The notes: generated by a model from the letters alone, not told the origin. A DNA stretch of 64,000 nt from Antilocapra americana (GCA_007570785.1 ML664175.1:6328467-6392466); one strand, 5' to 3'. Positions 1-12,424 are shown, counted from the stretch's first letter. Numbers and translations: made by a program.

Positions 1-799
1 GAACTGGGGCTTCTGGCTTCCAGCCCTACTTCTCAGTATCAAACTTAGCCTTTACTTTTTGGAAGTAACTATCAAGAAATCAATGAATCAATCAGACATT
101 CAGCATGGAAGCACCTTAGCAAAATTTTCATTGGATAACAATGAATAATACATGGCCCTCCAGTATATTGACTGTGGTAAATGGTCTTTAAGTTAAGGTG
201 CTGCAACAAGTATCTTTAAATAAAATCAAAATAAAAAGTTTACCACAATCATAATAAATTGTTCAGTCATCCTCCTATTGACTCACATAGCATCTTTCTT
301 CAGGGGCATTTGGAGTTATTTTTTCCCCCTTACAAACAGACCAGAACAAATTGATGAATTGAGCTTTCACTATGCTAATTTAGACATTATAAATATTTAA
401 TTAACATCCCTAATAGCCAGTCATAGAGGGCCCCGGCTCTACTTTACACTATTCTTAATCTAAAGTAAATGCTTTTCCCATTAATAGCCTGATGCCATAT
501 TAGCAGCTTCCTCGGTAAAAGGGCCCCACTTAGACTAAAAGGAGGCAGCATTGAGTAGTCTGCATTAGACAGGGGTTTATTCTTGTTTGTAAAGAATCCA
601 GGTAATGGTATCAACTCTACAAACTCCACCTTTCCCAGTTCTTGCTTAGACTATTGACCTACGGACAACCTTGCAATTTTACTTTTCTAGACAAGGTAAT
701 ATTTCAAGTTTGTACTAGAATAAAAATGAATTTATTTTAGTAAGGTTTATATTAAAAAGTGAATCATAGGTCAGAGTGGGGCAGGGAAAAGAATTCTGT
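1..799. other. No recognisable feature
   Basis: AT-rich sequence with no convincing repeat and no open frame over 61 codons. Nothing gene-like is visible. Confidence 0.5.
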
Positions 800-1005
800 A
801 CTAGGAGTCTTATAACGCTCACTAGTGATGGGACCCTTGGGCAAGGCGTTTAACCACTCTGAGCCTCAGTTTTCTCTTTTAATGAGTCACATAGTGCCTA
901 TGCCACAAGATTACTTTAATGATTAAATGGGAGAATATATGTGAAATTACTTGGCATATAGTAGATACTCAATATTGGGTTAATTCCTAAATGCCTGCCA
1001 AATAT
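800..1005 (+). repeat. MIR SINE
   Basis: The stretch carries the diagnostic MIR core: a 'ggcaaggcgtttaaccactc' / 'gagcctcagttt' block, then an attaaatggga block, then 'cttggcatatagtagat' and a cAATAttggg end. MIRs are ancient tRNA-derived SINEs mobilised by L2 and are inactive today. The copy is diverged but nearly full length on the plus strand. Confidence 0.8.
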
Positions 1006-2000
1006 TCATTAACCTTTCTCTCCCCTTATGTTTATTCTTGTCTTCTGTAAACTATTTTCTTATCATAATCTAACATTATCTTTGCAAATGTAGTTTGTCT
1101 CATCAATTCTTGGATCTAGTTTCTGTAATGTGAAGTGGAGGAAAACTGGGAGGCTTAAGCTCTGACCAGGACACAATTTAAGAACAGATACTAGAATTTA
1201 GGCTTTTTAAAGCTCTGAGTCATAAACTCTGATCACTGAAATGCCCTTACACAACAGTCCTTGTGTGGTTTAGAAAGATTCTAGAAGTAGCCTTATATTT
1301 CCCAGGGGGTAGGAATCAGGCCAGAACTGAGAGTTCAAGAAATTAGAAAGTCTCCAGGCTGATCTAACTCTGGGACTAAAATTTGCAGATACCAAATGTT
1401 AGAGTAAAGAGCTAAAGAAAGGAAAAGAAGTTTCAGACACAATTTAAATTTAAAACATTAAAAAGATAAGCCATCTTATTCTAAGAGTATTTCTCAAGTA
1501 ATGTGAAGAAAAACCAAATTAACATGTTGGACGTTGCTGGTTACAGAGACAATATAAACCCTGAATTATTCTTATTTGCCAGAACAAAATAAATACTACT
1601 GAATGTAATATAGGCATTTATATTGATAGAATAGATAGTCTAGATAGAGTAAATATCCTAGTAAAATCACATCATTTGGATTTTTGGTATAACTCAAATT
1701 TTCCTTTTTATTTTTGGTTAGCAGTGGAAAATCCCAGATAGAAAGCTCAGTGGGAAAGGGGCAAGGCATTGGCTGGGATGACTTCTCAAGGAAAGAGAGT
1801 AGTCAGGAGGCGTAGTAGGTAGACAGCAGAGTCTGAAATTGGAGAGCTTTTTTCTTTTCTTTTTGCTGCTCTTTCTCCTCTCTCTAGAGGTCTTTCCTAC
1901 CGCTGCCCATCCAACCTCACTTTCTCTTTCTGCTCTGTGACAATCCATTAAATATAAAGGGAAGTACTTTTTATTGTCCCTTCCACTAGACATTTTGCCA
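1006..2000. other. No recognisable feature
   Basis: Unique-looking AT-rich DNA. The minus-strand 153-codon open frame at 1718-2179 begins inside the neighbouring SINE and continues into low-complexity pyrimidine-rich DNA, so it is not treated as a gene. Confidence 0.45.
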
Positions 2001-2105
2001 GGCTTCCCTGGTGGCTCAGTGGTAAAGAATCTGCCTGCTAATGCAGGAAATGTAGGTTTGATTCCTGGGTTGGGAACATCCCCTTTCTGGATAACCTGTG
2101 GCAGC
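2001..2105 (+). mobile_element. Bov-tA SINE, 5' half only
   Basis: It begins with ggcttccctggtggctcag, the standard 5' start of the bovid tRNA-derived Bov-tA SINE, and runs through the B-box-like ggtttgattcctgggttggg. Similarity stops after about 100 bases, so the BovB-like 3' half is absent. No target-site duplication was found. Confidence 0.85.
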
Positions 2106-5100
2106 ATGAGAAGATGGGGGGTTAGGAAAGCCAGTATAAAAATGACAAAACAGAAAACCAAACCAAAACTAGTACTCATACTCTTGGTGTCTATAAAGCC
2201 CTAATTCATTAAATGATTGTTCAAATCTCCATTTTTCTGATTTAATCAGAGAGAAATCACAGTATGAAATTTTATCCGAGAAAAATATACAATTTTTTTT
2301 TTCTGTTTACTATTACTTTTGGTTAATTTCTCCTTCTATTACAATAAGTACCCCTTAGCTTTGCCTTTGAATCTTATTGTTCTTGATTGAATTTGATTCG
2401 TATGTTTTGAGGGGACAACCATTGCCCCAGGACAGGAAGCTTGTCTTTAGTGGCAGTGTGAGCTGGTCATATTAAAATGAAACACAAAGCAATTCAAAAA
2501 GCCTTGAAAAATAAAGTGGATCTTTACTATCTGTCTTCATTGAAAGTGTCTTAAAATTTGCACTACCCTTTTTTACTTAGCTCTTCATAGGCAAAATTTC
2601 CTAAATTTCATCTTTAGATATCTCTTTATTCTTCCCCCAGAATTTCCCCCTTTTTTCCTCAGCAGTAAAACTCCTAGATTGTTGGGTGTAGCAGTGTGCC
2701 CAAATGTGCTGCTGAATCTACCCCTCTCTCTTGCAGTCAAGGAGAGTGGTCCCTGAGTGCTAAGCATGTATCACACGGTGAGACTTCCAGGAAAGTACTT
2801 TAAAAGAGGCTGAATCAGCTGGAATGTGTGACCTTGGTCCTTGCCCTTCTCTTTTTCCTGATGCCTGGGTCATAGACTTGATGGTTGGGTCTGCAGTGAT
2901 CATCTTGCAATAATGAGGCAATTTTGAGGATAAAAACTATATGTTAAAGGTGGCATGGCAGAAATATAGAAGCCTGGTTCTTGATGATCATTCCAACTTT
3001 AGGTTTTCCTTTTGAGAGAGGCCTTTATCATATTTAAGTCAAGGTTATTTCAGAGATGTTACTGGCAGCTGAATGTATTTCTAAGTGATACTACCTTCAC
3101 AGACTTTGAAAGTAAATTCTAAACTCTGGTAGTCTTGGCAGGGGTATATTGACATTATTAATCAATCAAAAGAATATCATATATCTTAATTTAATTTGCA
3201 GTCTGTAACTTATCATGGACTATTGGTTATTTCCTTTGTCTTGTTGCATACAGGTACATTTTGGTTTCTTGTTACTTCTCCTAACGCTAGATTTCATTCT
3301 ATGTTCTTTCTTTCATATGCCCTCTTTTATTTCTGTTTCTTATATAAAATGTCTTTGGTTTAAGATTTTTATAATACTTTCTTATATTTCTTAAACCAAA
3401 CATTCATTATTGTTAAGCTATAAGCTTCCAATTACTTTATTAGTTCTTCAGTGATGTCTGAATATTTACATTTTGAAATATTTATTCTTAAATGATAAAT
3501 TGCTTTATTTCTTCTTTACATCATTATTGGAACCTTATGAAATATATGCATTAGTAGATTATAGTATCAATTAATTTTACTTTAGAGAGTAAAGGAAACA
3601 TACCACAATAGTTCTTAATAAAGCAAGTTTTGTGTTTGATTGGATTGGGGAGATAATGGGGAGACCCAGACCCATACTATACAAAATGCCTGTTTACCCT
3701 GGCTGACACGGGCTATCTCTGAGGCAGGCCTGCATCCAGGTGGTGCTTAAAGTGATGGAGACTATTATCCACCTACTGAAAAAATAAAACATTGGTTAGT
3801 CGGGGGCTATCCTAAATGATTTTGTCTTCAAGCCATGTAATTAAGGGTTTCTCTTATGTTTGAGTTTGATATCTATTCCTTTTGTGATTGAATTTCATTT
3901 ATTCCTGACTTCTTTGAAACTTATAATATTTTTTTCCTGTTATGATATATCCTTTTCTATTTGGATTTATTGATGTAAATAGCAAAATCCCCCAGAAACT
4001 CGTGTTGACATGCCTTTTTCTGTTATTGTTTTTATTTCAGTGCTGGAGCATTTGGCCTCAAACTACTGACTTTTGTTCTTATTTCTGAGCCAGGTGCTCA
4101 GCCATACATTACAACGGCCAGTGTCTTATGGCTCACTGGATCTAAAGTTTCTAGAACAAAATAGTAGTACATGAAAATGCTGAATCTCTTCCTTAAAATG
4201 TATGTTTCTTCCCCTTTGTATTTTAGAAATTCATAGCTTATAGTCACTGAAAATGGAAACAGAATAACAATAGGGTTGATTATATAAGACAAAGAGAGCA
4301 ATAAACAATTTGAAATAGAAACACTACTTGAAGTAAAAAATAAAACCAAGCTATGATACTTGTTAAATTTGTGTTATAAAATCCATTATTTTCATTTGGA
4401 CCAAAAGTAAAATTTCATCAACTTCTGTGGATTATAAAGAAGGAATCTAACAGATCCTAGGCTCTTAGGGAGACTGGAATAAGGAGGTGACTCTGCTGAT
4501 GGATTGCTGGGTTTTTATCCCCACTCAAACCGCAGTAGCTCCATTTTATAAAATACTTTGGGTATGAATTAGTTTGGGTAAATAGTTTACTTACAAAAGC
4601 AATGAGAAAACATTATTTAGTATTGTACCTCAAATAGGCATACATAATTAGTATTTTCAGCACCTCTGGGTAATTTAGTTCACCTCATTCTTAGTGATTA
4701 CTAACAAATGAGCAAATACAATAAAAATTTTCTTCTAAAATTAATTTTAGCATCCAAATAAGAATAAATCTTAACCTATATTGATAAAAATATCCCACTT
4801 TTTTTCTGAGATTTTGTTTTGAAATGTCAAAGATCACTAACTAGATTTTTGACTTAAGAAAATTAATGATAGTCCCTTATTAACATGGGTGGTTTATGTA
4901 TTTCAAGACTTTCTTTTGCCATAATGACAATACAAATGCAATTTTGTTCTATGGAGACAATCCAGCTTGTAATAATAACACAATTTTCAGAGGGAGAATG
5001 ATATAGATCTTTAAAAATGGTTCTTTAAAAATGAATGTAAGCAATATAACATTATAGTTCTTAAGACTTTTGTAATATAGGGCATATATTTGATGCTGAC

Positions 5101-5376
5101 TTATTACTCTGAAGGATGAATTGTAGTCTAAAGTTCCATTAAGATTTAATTTACATTTAAGTTGAGGTAGTTATGACTACTTCGTGTATCATGACTTTTT
5201 CTGCATGTTTCAGTTTTCTAGTTGTCAAAGGAGAGCAATGGTATCTGCCTACTTGTTTTGAATTTTATTCCTGATGCACAAATAAAGCTATGCAAATGTT
5301 AGATTTTTAAAAAGGATAATTATTTATTTTGGTTAGTGATACACATAGTATTTACCTTCCTTCTGCTGACTCCAAG
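2106..5376. other. Mostly unique AT-rich DNA
   Basis: About 3.3 kb without a repeat I can name with confidence and without a gene-like frame. The 83-codon minus frame at 4098-4349 has no recognisable domain and lies in AT-rich DNA. Confidence 0.4.
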
Positions 5377-5389
5377 AAAGTTGACATAT

Positions 5390-5612
5390 GTGTGCGTGCT
5401 AAGTCGCTTCAGTGGTGTCCAACTCTTTGTGACCCCATGAACTGTAGCTCTCCAGGCTCCTCTGTCCATGGGATTCCAGGCAAGAATATTGGAGTGGTTG
5501 TCATGCCCTCCTCCAGGGGATCTTTCTGATCCACGGATCAAACCCGCGTCTCTTATATCTCCTGCATTGGCATATCGGTTCTTTATACCACAAGCACCAC
5601 CTGGGAAGCCCA
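5390..5612 (-). mobile_element. Bov-tA SINE, full length
   Basis: Read on the minus strand it starts with the gggcttcccaggtggtgct 5' end and ends with the gcgacttagcacgcac 3' end. It is flanked by 13-base direct repeats with one mismatch (aaagttgacatat at 5377-5389 and aaagttggcatat at 5613-5625), the target-site duplication expected from LINE-driven insertion. The short frames here are antisense SINE read-through. Confidence 0.92.
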
Positions 5613-5699
5613 AAAGTTGGCATATATTTGCTCAAATCAATAAATGTGTCTGTTAAGATGGACTACTTAGATAAATAATTGCAGTTGAGTGCTACAGTG

Positions 5700-5990
5700 G
5701 CACAAGGTTGAAGACTTGGGTGGGGATTGGACCATACAGGCCTTGTGGCCCATGATAAAGATGTTTACATTGTATTCCAAAGGTGGTGTGAAGCCCCTAA
5801 AGGATTTCTAACTGAGTGACATGATCTAATCTGTGATTTAAAAGATTCCTCTGGCTGCTCTAAGAGGAATGAATAGTAGAAGTTCAAGAGTGGATGTAGT
5901 GAATAGGAGGCTATTGCAGTTTTAGGTGAGAAATGATGATTTGGACTCAGGTAGTGGTGGTGGAGAAGGATAAAAATGGAACTTTTGAAT
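5700..5990 (+). repeat. Ancient mammalian interspersed repeat, family unresolved
   Basis: It contains phrases seen in a widespread old mammalian repeat: a gccttgtggcccatgataa block, gagtgacatgatctaatc, ttcctctggctgctc, and ggaggctattgcagtttta. The copy is heavily diverged. I cannot name the family securely (L2/L3-like is possible). Confidence 0.45.
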
Positions 5991-6221
5991 GCTAGTCCTT
6001 CTCAAACTCTTCCAAAAAACTGAAGAGAAAGGAACCCTTTCGAACTCATTTTATGAGGTCAAGATTCCAAGTCTAGGTAAAGACACCAAGAGAAAACTAT
6101 AGGCCAATATTCCCTGATGAATATTGTGATGTGGTTTATAATAAGAAATATATATTTGTCTTCTTCCCCATTTCTGGTACAGAACTCCTAAAACCTAGAC
6201 TTTGCTAAGTATTGAGAGTTA

Positions 6222-7010
6222 TAAAAATGTCTTTTATTATGTTAATGAAGAAACTTTTGTATAGCACTTAAGGTTGGAGGCTGGTTGCCAGGAGACTCAA
6301 CCATGTGATTAGAAGGTTGGAACTTTCAGCCCATGACCTTACCTCTGGGGAAGGGAGAGGGGCTGGAAGTTGACTCAGGTGCTGATGGCCAAGAATTTAG
6401 TCATGCCTGTGTAATGAAGTTTCTATAAAAACCCCAAAGAACTGGGTTTGGAGAGATTCCAGGTTGGTGAACATATGGAGGTTTGGGGTGAGTGGCATCC
6501 TCTGAGAGGGCATGGAAGCCACATATTCTTTCCCGGTTCCTAGCTTTGTGTATCTCTTCTATCTGGTATCTCATTGCAGTTTGAATTTATATTCCCCTAA
6601 TGACTAGTCATGTTGAGCATCTTTTCATGTGCTTATTGGCAATTTGTATACCTTCTTCTTTGGAGAAATGTCTCACTCCTTTGCCTGTTTATTTCAGAAG
6701 CAGAATAACCCACACTTAAAGACAAATTAGCACTGAAAAAAAGGAAAGGAAGAAATTTAAGATGTGTCTGACAACCTAAAATTATCATTTTTTGTGCATC
6801 TCTTCCATTTGGCTGCTCTTGGGTTATATCCTTCTATAATAAACCACTGATGTAGTATTATGTTTCTCTGAGTCCTTTGAGTCATTCTAGCAAATTAATA
6901 TTACCAAAGGAGAGGGTTGTGGGAAAGTCTGATTTATAACCAGTCAGTTAGAAGAAGTACAGATAACAACCTAGACTTGTGACTGGCATTGAAAAGTCTG
7001 AGGAGTAGTT
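6222..7010 (+). mobile_element. Ancient endogenous retrovirus LTR, split by a LINE fragment
   Basis: The two halves (about 6222-6566 and 6813-7010) read as one old LTR. A promoter-like tctataaaaaccccaaag block lies at about 6420-6440, an AATAAA polyadenylation signal at 6838-6843, and a tttctctgagtc...attctagcaaattaa 3' portion follows. No internal retroviral coding region is attached, so it is a solo or decayed LTR. The exact family is not assigned. Confidence 0.6.
6567..6790 (-). mobile_element. L1 fragment inserted in the LTR
   Basis: The segment carries an antisense L1 ORF2 block (ctagtcatgttgagcatc followed by ttttcatgtgcttattggc). It is bounded by 22-base direct repeats with three transitions, at 6545-6566 and 6791-6812, which duplicate the LTR sequence tttgtgYatctcttcYatYt plus gg. 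That is a target-site duplication and shows that this piece landed inside the older LTR. Confidence 0.7.
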
Positions 7011-7064
7011 ATGGGAACTTTTAATCTAAAACTGGTAAATCAGAAGCATAGAATGACTATTATG

Positions 7065-7245
7065 TATTAAAAAAAGATAAGCAAGAGCCAGTGCAGGTGA
7101 GGATGTGGAGAAAAGGGAACCCTTGCTGCATTGCTGATGAGAATATAAATTAGTGCAGCCACTATGGAAAACAGTATGCAGGTTCCTCAAAAAATTAAAA
7201 ATATAACTACCACATGATCCAGCAACCCCATTTATGGGTAAGTGT
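7065..7245 (+). mobile_element. L1 ORF2 3'-region fragment
   Basis: It contains the conserved L1 block aggatgtggagaaaagggaa, then gccactatggaaaacagta, then a block encoding the ORF2 C-terminal region (actaccacatgatccagcaa). Sense is plus. It is a short decayed piece with no polyA tail. Confidence 0.8.
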
Positions 7246-7365
7246 TCTTACCACAGTTAAATTAAAGTGTAAAGTAACATGAATAAAAAGAAAAATGGAG
7301 ACTTTTGGGATGTGATTCAGAAGTGGAGTTGATAACAATTGTAGATGAAATGAAAGTGGAGAGAT

Positions 7366-7567
7366 AGTTGCTTGGTTGTATCCAACTCTTTGCAATCCTA
7401 TGTAGCCTGCCAGGCTCCTCTGTCCATGGAATTTTCCAGGCAAGAATATTGGAATGGGTTACCTTCCTTACTCCAGGGGATTTTCGCCATCCAAGGATTG
7501 AACCTGTGTCTCTTGCATCTACTGCATTGGCAGGTGGATTCTTTACCAGTAGCGCCACCTGGGAAGC
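7366..7567 (-). mobile_element. Bov-tA SINE
   Basis: A nearly full-length antisense copy running from the gactctttgcaatcctat-type 3' half to the ccacctgggaagc 5' end. It contains the shared ccaggcaagaatattgga and tctttaccagtagcgccac blocks. No clean target-site duplication was seen. Confidence 0.88.
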
Positions 7568-7604
7568 AGTATTGAGGGCAAAGAGTTTAAAAGATAACTC
7601 TTAA

Positions 7605-8905
7605 GAAGAGAATCCAGATGGCAGACTATGAAGATGCGGAGCTCACCTCCCCCCACAAACACGTCAAAAATGCATCCACATGCGGAACAATTCTCACAGA
7701 AAATTAATTGGAAAGTGGCAGAAGATCTCCTATACAACAAAGCTGCAAGGAAGATCTCCACATAACCAAGTAGCATGGGGAAAAACAGGCATCAGGTCAG
7801 GACCTGTGCCCCTGGCAAAGATCTGTAAGGAAGAAAAGGTCCACACAGGTACCCTCACCATGGGGAGGGAGAAGGCTGACTCACAATCTGGGCATCACAG
7901 TCCTGGGGCCCCACATGGAGAAGACAAGCCCCTTGCCTGCTGGGAAATACACTGAGACAGATAGAAAGGCTGGAGAAGCCTAGCCTCACTCATGAGGAGT
8001 GTGCCCATGCTGGCTTGCTAATGATCAGGGCAAAGAGAGCCTTGTATCGGTGGCTGCACTTCCTTATTGTACTTCCCTATCTGAAGGGGCAAGTGCCCTG
8101 GCCCTGCTCACTCCACACGACAACCTGGTGTGAAATCAGGGCAAAGATTTGGTCTAGCTATACAGAGACAGACCCAGGTGCCTGGAGTGTGATTTGGGCA
8201 GAACTGCCGAGGCCATTGTCAGTACATGCATGGGGGTGGCAGGTTGAGACTGGTAGACGCTGTCAGCATGCACACTGGGTGAGCCACCAGAATCCATGGT
8301 GGCTAAGTGCTGAATCTCAGCACACAGAGAGAGTGTACTGGCCCTTCACACACTATACTGCAGCTTAGCACCGGATCTGAAGCAGACAGGTCCTGGGAGA
8401 GGTCTGCCACAGAAGCAGTCCAGATCCCAGGTGGCTGCACAGACACTTCAGTTCCTGCAGCCACAGTGTCCTGATCCCCAGCTGTAGGTGCAACACTACA
8501 GCCTTGCACTAGATCCAGGACGCACAAAACAGAGAAGGGGATGCAACCTTGGGCCACTTCTGGGATGAATGGTAGATGTCTACACAGACAGTGCATAAGA
8601 GCTCTGTGACTGCATGGGCCTCACTTGTTTCAGCAATTCCCTCCTTTGGGAAAAGGCACATACTCAAGGACAATGGAGCCTGATTGAACCCAAACCTCAG
8701 GGCTTCTACTCCAACAACTGGGGAGCAAACTCTATCTCAAAAGGTCAGTGATAGCGAATGCTCTGTCTCACATTCAGCACAGGGTCTAGTTACTACAACA
8801 CCAATCACACCCCCTATCAAGGGCATAATGGCCAGCACACTTTGGGGAAAGATGTGGCTGTCATCCATACCAAAACCAGTCCTCACACCAAAAACATTGG
8901 ATGCA
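7605..8905 (+). mobile_element. Artiodactyl L1 5'-UTR-like block
   Basis: The start (gagaatccagatggcagact, then gaagatgcggagctcacctc) resembles the beginning of an artiodactyl L1 5' UTR. It also resembles the reverse complement of the block ending near 13545 in this window. The 1.3 kb block is less AT-rich than its surroundings and has no ORF1 attached. Frames of 91-117 codons within it have no recognisable domain. This is an inference from two similar 5' ends. Confidence 0.45.
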
Positions 8906-8910
8906 TACAG

Positions 8911-9095
8911 TCTATGTGACCCCATGAATTGGAGCCTGCCAGGATCCTTTGTCCATAGAATTCTCCAGGCAAGAATACTGGAGTGGATATCCATTCCTTT
9001 CTCCAAGGGACTTTCCCTACCCAGGGATCAAACCTATGTCTCCCATGTCTCCTGCGTTGCAGGAGGATTCTTTACTGTCTGAGCTACCCAGAAAG
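8911..9095 (-). mobile_element. Bov-tA SINE, 3'-end truncated
   Basis: An antisense SINE from tgtgaccccatgaattgga to gagctacccagaaag. The usual gctaagtcgctcagtc segment is replaced by tggatgcatacag at the left edge. It lies exactly between the L1 5'-UTR-like block and the L1 3' UTR. Confidence 0.85.
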
Positions 9096-9345
9096 TCATT
9101 TGTCAAAACCTATTAGAAGGTTCACCATCTGGAGTGAGACCGAATGTAAACTATAAACTTTGGATGATAATGATGTATCAAGGTAAGTTCTTTAATTGTG
9201 ACAAATGTACCATCCTGGTTGGGGATGTTGGGGTAGGCTGTGCTTATGTGCAGTTGGAGTATATGGAAAAATCTCTGTACTTTCCTTTTCCATTTTTGCT
9301 GTGAATTTAAAACTCCTCTAAAAAAATAGTCTTGAAAAATAATAG
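9096..9345 (+). mobile_element. Old L1 3' UTR (L1MA/MB type)
   Basis: It reads catttgtcaaaacctatta, then gtaaactataaactttggat, gataatgatgtatcaaggta and ctctgtactttccttttcc, ending near ctctaaaaaaatagtctt. This is the typical older-L1 3' UTR in sense orientation. It could be the 3' end of the same L1 whose 5' block lies at 7605-8905. Confidence 0.7.
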
Positions 9346-9450
9346 GAGCCACAGCAATAATTCTATTTTTTGTAATGCTGCAAACATATTTCAGAGACCT
9401 ATATGTAAGGGTGTCTACATTATCTATCATATATATAGCTATATAACTCC

Positions 9451-9466
9451 ATCTATCTATCTATAT
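9451..9466. repeat. Short (ATCT)n microsatellite
   Basis: Four uninterrupted tetranucleotide units inside a longer tat-rich stretch. Confidence 0.8.
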
Positions 9467-10490
9467 ACCTATTTATTTGTTCTTATATTTGTCTACCTAT
9501 CTCTGTGTTACTGTTATGTATGCTTTTCTAGTTTGCCTAGGACTATCCTGGTTTCAGTACCAAAAGTCCTACATCCAGGGAACCCATTAGTCCCAGGAAA
9601 TCGGGATGATCGGTCATCACACTTTGTGAATATACGAGTGTGAATAAGCATGTGATCCTTATTCCAAGGGATCTTTAAAAATACATCAGACAGGCATCTA
9701 TTTTTGCCTACTTTTAACTAAGACTGTTTTTACTGGTATACACAGGGTATAGATTTATATTCTTATGATGTTTAATTTTGCCTCACATGTTTTTAGAATC
9801 TTATATGTCATCAAACAATTGCTACTCTTTTCAACACTCTAGGAAATCTCTTGAAGTTTCTTACAGCATTATTACCTTTTCAAATATAGTCTGTTGCAAC
9901 TGTCATATCTTAATGTCCTTCCTGCCAAGTTTCAGTTACAAAGAAACACCTCTTCCTGTGTAATCACAGTTACTTCCCACAACTATCCCCAGCATTCACA
10001 GAAATGTTTTTTGTCTTGTCTAGCTTTTCTTTTCAGTTTTTAACTTTCTTCCCTAAATATTCTCTTCTCTTTACAACTGCCTTCCCACTTAGTCATCAAC
10101 TGTTGTTTTGAATACTCATATTCTTCAAGACGCCTCTATAATAATAGGTATGTTGTAGGATCACAAAGAAAGCATTCTAAGATGTGACTGATTTGGACTA
10201 TTTATTTGAGATTTACAATAGTTGGATTGGGCTTTATGCTATTCAGGGGAAACAGTTTGTCATTCTAATTAAAAGCACAAACAAAATGTATGGAGGTGGA
10301 AGGAAGTCAAAAGAGTATTTAAGAGATAGAATTATATTTTAAAGTGTTCAAAGTCTGTATCATTTAATCCAGAATAATGCTGTATACTGTATGCCTCTTT
10401 AATGTATGCCTCTTTAATGCAGTTCCAGTGATGCTTCTTTTGTCTGTTTTTTTATACACATACACATAAATATGTACATATGTACACATC
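9467..10490. other. No recognisable feature
   Basis: AT-rich DNA. A dinucleotide-like acatacacataaatatgta stretch lies just before the next SINE. No gene or named repeat was identified. Confidence 0.4.
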
Positions 10491-10705
10491 GGGTCTTCCC
10501 AGATACGTACGTGCCAATGGTAAAGGATCCATGTGCTAATGCAGGAGACCTGGGTTTGATCCCTAGATTGGGAAGATCCCCTGGAGAAAGGAATGGCAAC
10601 CCACTCCAGTATTCTTGCCTGGAAAATTCCAGGGATGGAGGAATTTGGTGGGCTATAGTCCATGAGGTTGCAAAGAGTTGGACATATCTGAGCACACAGC
10701 ACATA
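10491..10705 (+). mobile_element. Bov-tA SINE
   Basis: A sense copy from gggtcttcccagatacgtac to the tctgagcacacagcac 3' end, with all internal blocks (gcaggagacctgggtttga, aacccactccagtattcttg, gcaaagagttggac). It is diverged at the 5' start. No clear target-site duplication. Confidence 0.9.
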
Positions 10706-11053
10706 CATGTATTTGAAAAAACACAGTAATAGCTACTTATTTCTAAACAAATCAAAGAAACATTTAAAATAAAAGCTATATAGCTGAAGTCAATATATAC
10801 AAATATTAAAAATTCAAAACACCTTAGGGTATGAAAAGAAAAATAAACCTCTTTCTCTATTATTCCTTTCCTCCAGGAATCATTCTTAACAGCTTCTCAT
10901 GTAATCTTTTATACATTAAAAATATTTTAAATTCTTCCACGTGTATGCAGGCATATGCTTTAAAAATATTTACATAAATTGAGCATACTAAACCTATTAT
11001 TGGTTTAAAATAATAGTCTTTTTAAAATTTGTTTCCTTTGGTAATTTATTTTA

Positions 11054-12393
11054 TTTTATTTATTAATTTTTTAAAATCTTCTTTACTTTATTGTGTTGGT
11101 TTTGCCATACAATGACATGAAACCGTCATGGGTTTACATATGCTCCCCCTCCAGAAGCCCCCTCATTCCCCCCTCCCGATTTCCTCCCCCTGGGATATCT
11201 CGGTGCACCAGCCCCGAGCATCAACCCTGTGCTGGCGATTGATTTCACATATGGTAATTAACATGTTTCAACGCCATTCTCCCATATCATCCCACCCTTG
11301 CCTTCTTCCACAGAGTCCACGTGTCTGTTCTATACATCTGCATTCCTTTTGCTGTCTCGCATGTAGGGTTCTCCTTACCATCTTTCTAAATTCCATATAT
11401 ATGCGTTAGTATACTGTATTGTTGTTTTTCCTTCTGGCTTACTTCACTCTGGATAATAGGCTCCAGTTCCGTCCACCTGAGTAGAACTGATTCAAATGAA
11501 TTTTTTTTTAATGCTGAGTAATATTCCATTGTGTATATGTACCACAGCTTTCTTATCCATTCATGAGTTGATGGGCATCTAGGTTGCTTCCATGTCCTGG
11601 CTATTGTAAACAATGCCGCAATGAACATTGGGGTACACGTGGCTCTTTCAATTCTGGTTTCCTCGGTGTATATGCCCAGCAGTGCGATTGCTGGGTCATA
11701 TGGCAGTTCTATTTGCAGTTTTTTAAGGAATCTCCACACTGTTTTCCATAGTGGCTGTACTAGTTTGCATTCCCACCAACAGTGTAAGAGGGTTCCCTTT
11801 TCTCCACATCCTCTCCAGCATTTATTGCTTGTAGATTTTTAGTGGTGCTGGGAAAACTGGACAGCCACTTGTAAAAGAATGAAACTAGAACACTTTCTAA
11901 CACCATACACAAAAATAAACTCAAAATGGATCAAAGATCTAATCATAAGACCAGAAACTATAAAACTCCTAGAGGATAACATAGGCAAAACACTCTCCGA
12001 CATAAACCAAAGGGGGATCCTCTATGACCCACCTCCCAGAATATTGGAAATAAAAGCACGAATAAACAAATGGGACCTAATTAAAATTAAAAGCTTCTGC
12101 ACAACAAAGGAAACTATAAGCAAGGTGAAAAGACAGCCTTCAGAATGGGAGAAAATAATAGCCAATGAAGCAACGGACAAACAATTAATCTCAAAAATAT
12201 ACAAGCAACTCCTGCAGCTCCATTCTAGAAAAATAAATGACCCAATCAAAAAGTGGGCCAAAGAACTTAACAGACATTTCTCCAAAGAAGACATAAAAAT
12301 GGCTAACAAACACATGAAAAGATGCTCAACATCACTCATTATCAGAGAAATGCAAATCAAAACCACAATGAGGTACCACTTAACACGTCAGAA
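11054..12393 (-). mobile_element. Ruminant L1 insertion with 5' inversion (twin priming)
   Basis: The left part (about 11054-11840) is the antisense L1 3' end: an A/T tail, a 3' UTR with gttggttttgccatacaatg, and the ORF2 C-terminus. The right part (about 11841-12393) is L1 ORF2 in the opposite orientation, giving a 176-codon frame at 11879-12409. The inverted part ends at the L1 position just upstream of where the left part begins, which is the twin-priming signature. A 15-base duplication (tggtaatttatttta) flanks the whole unit at 11039-11053 and 12394-12408. The element is dead: short and rearranged. Confidence 0.92.
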
Positions 12394-12424
12394 TGGTAAT
12401 TTATTTTAATCATATTTCCATTCT

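Noticed and set aside
11879..12409. 176-codon plus-strand frame
   Set aside because: It lies in the inverted L1 segment and is a piece of L1 ORF2 sequence, not an independent gene.
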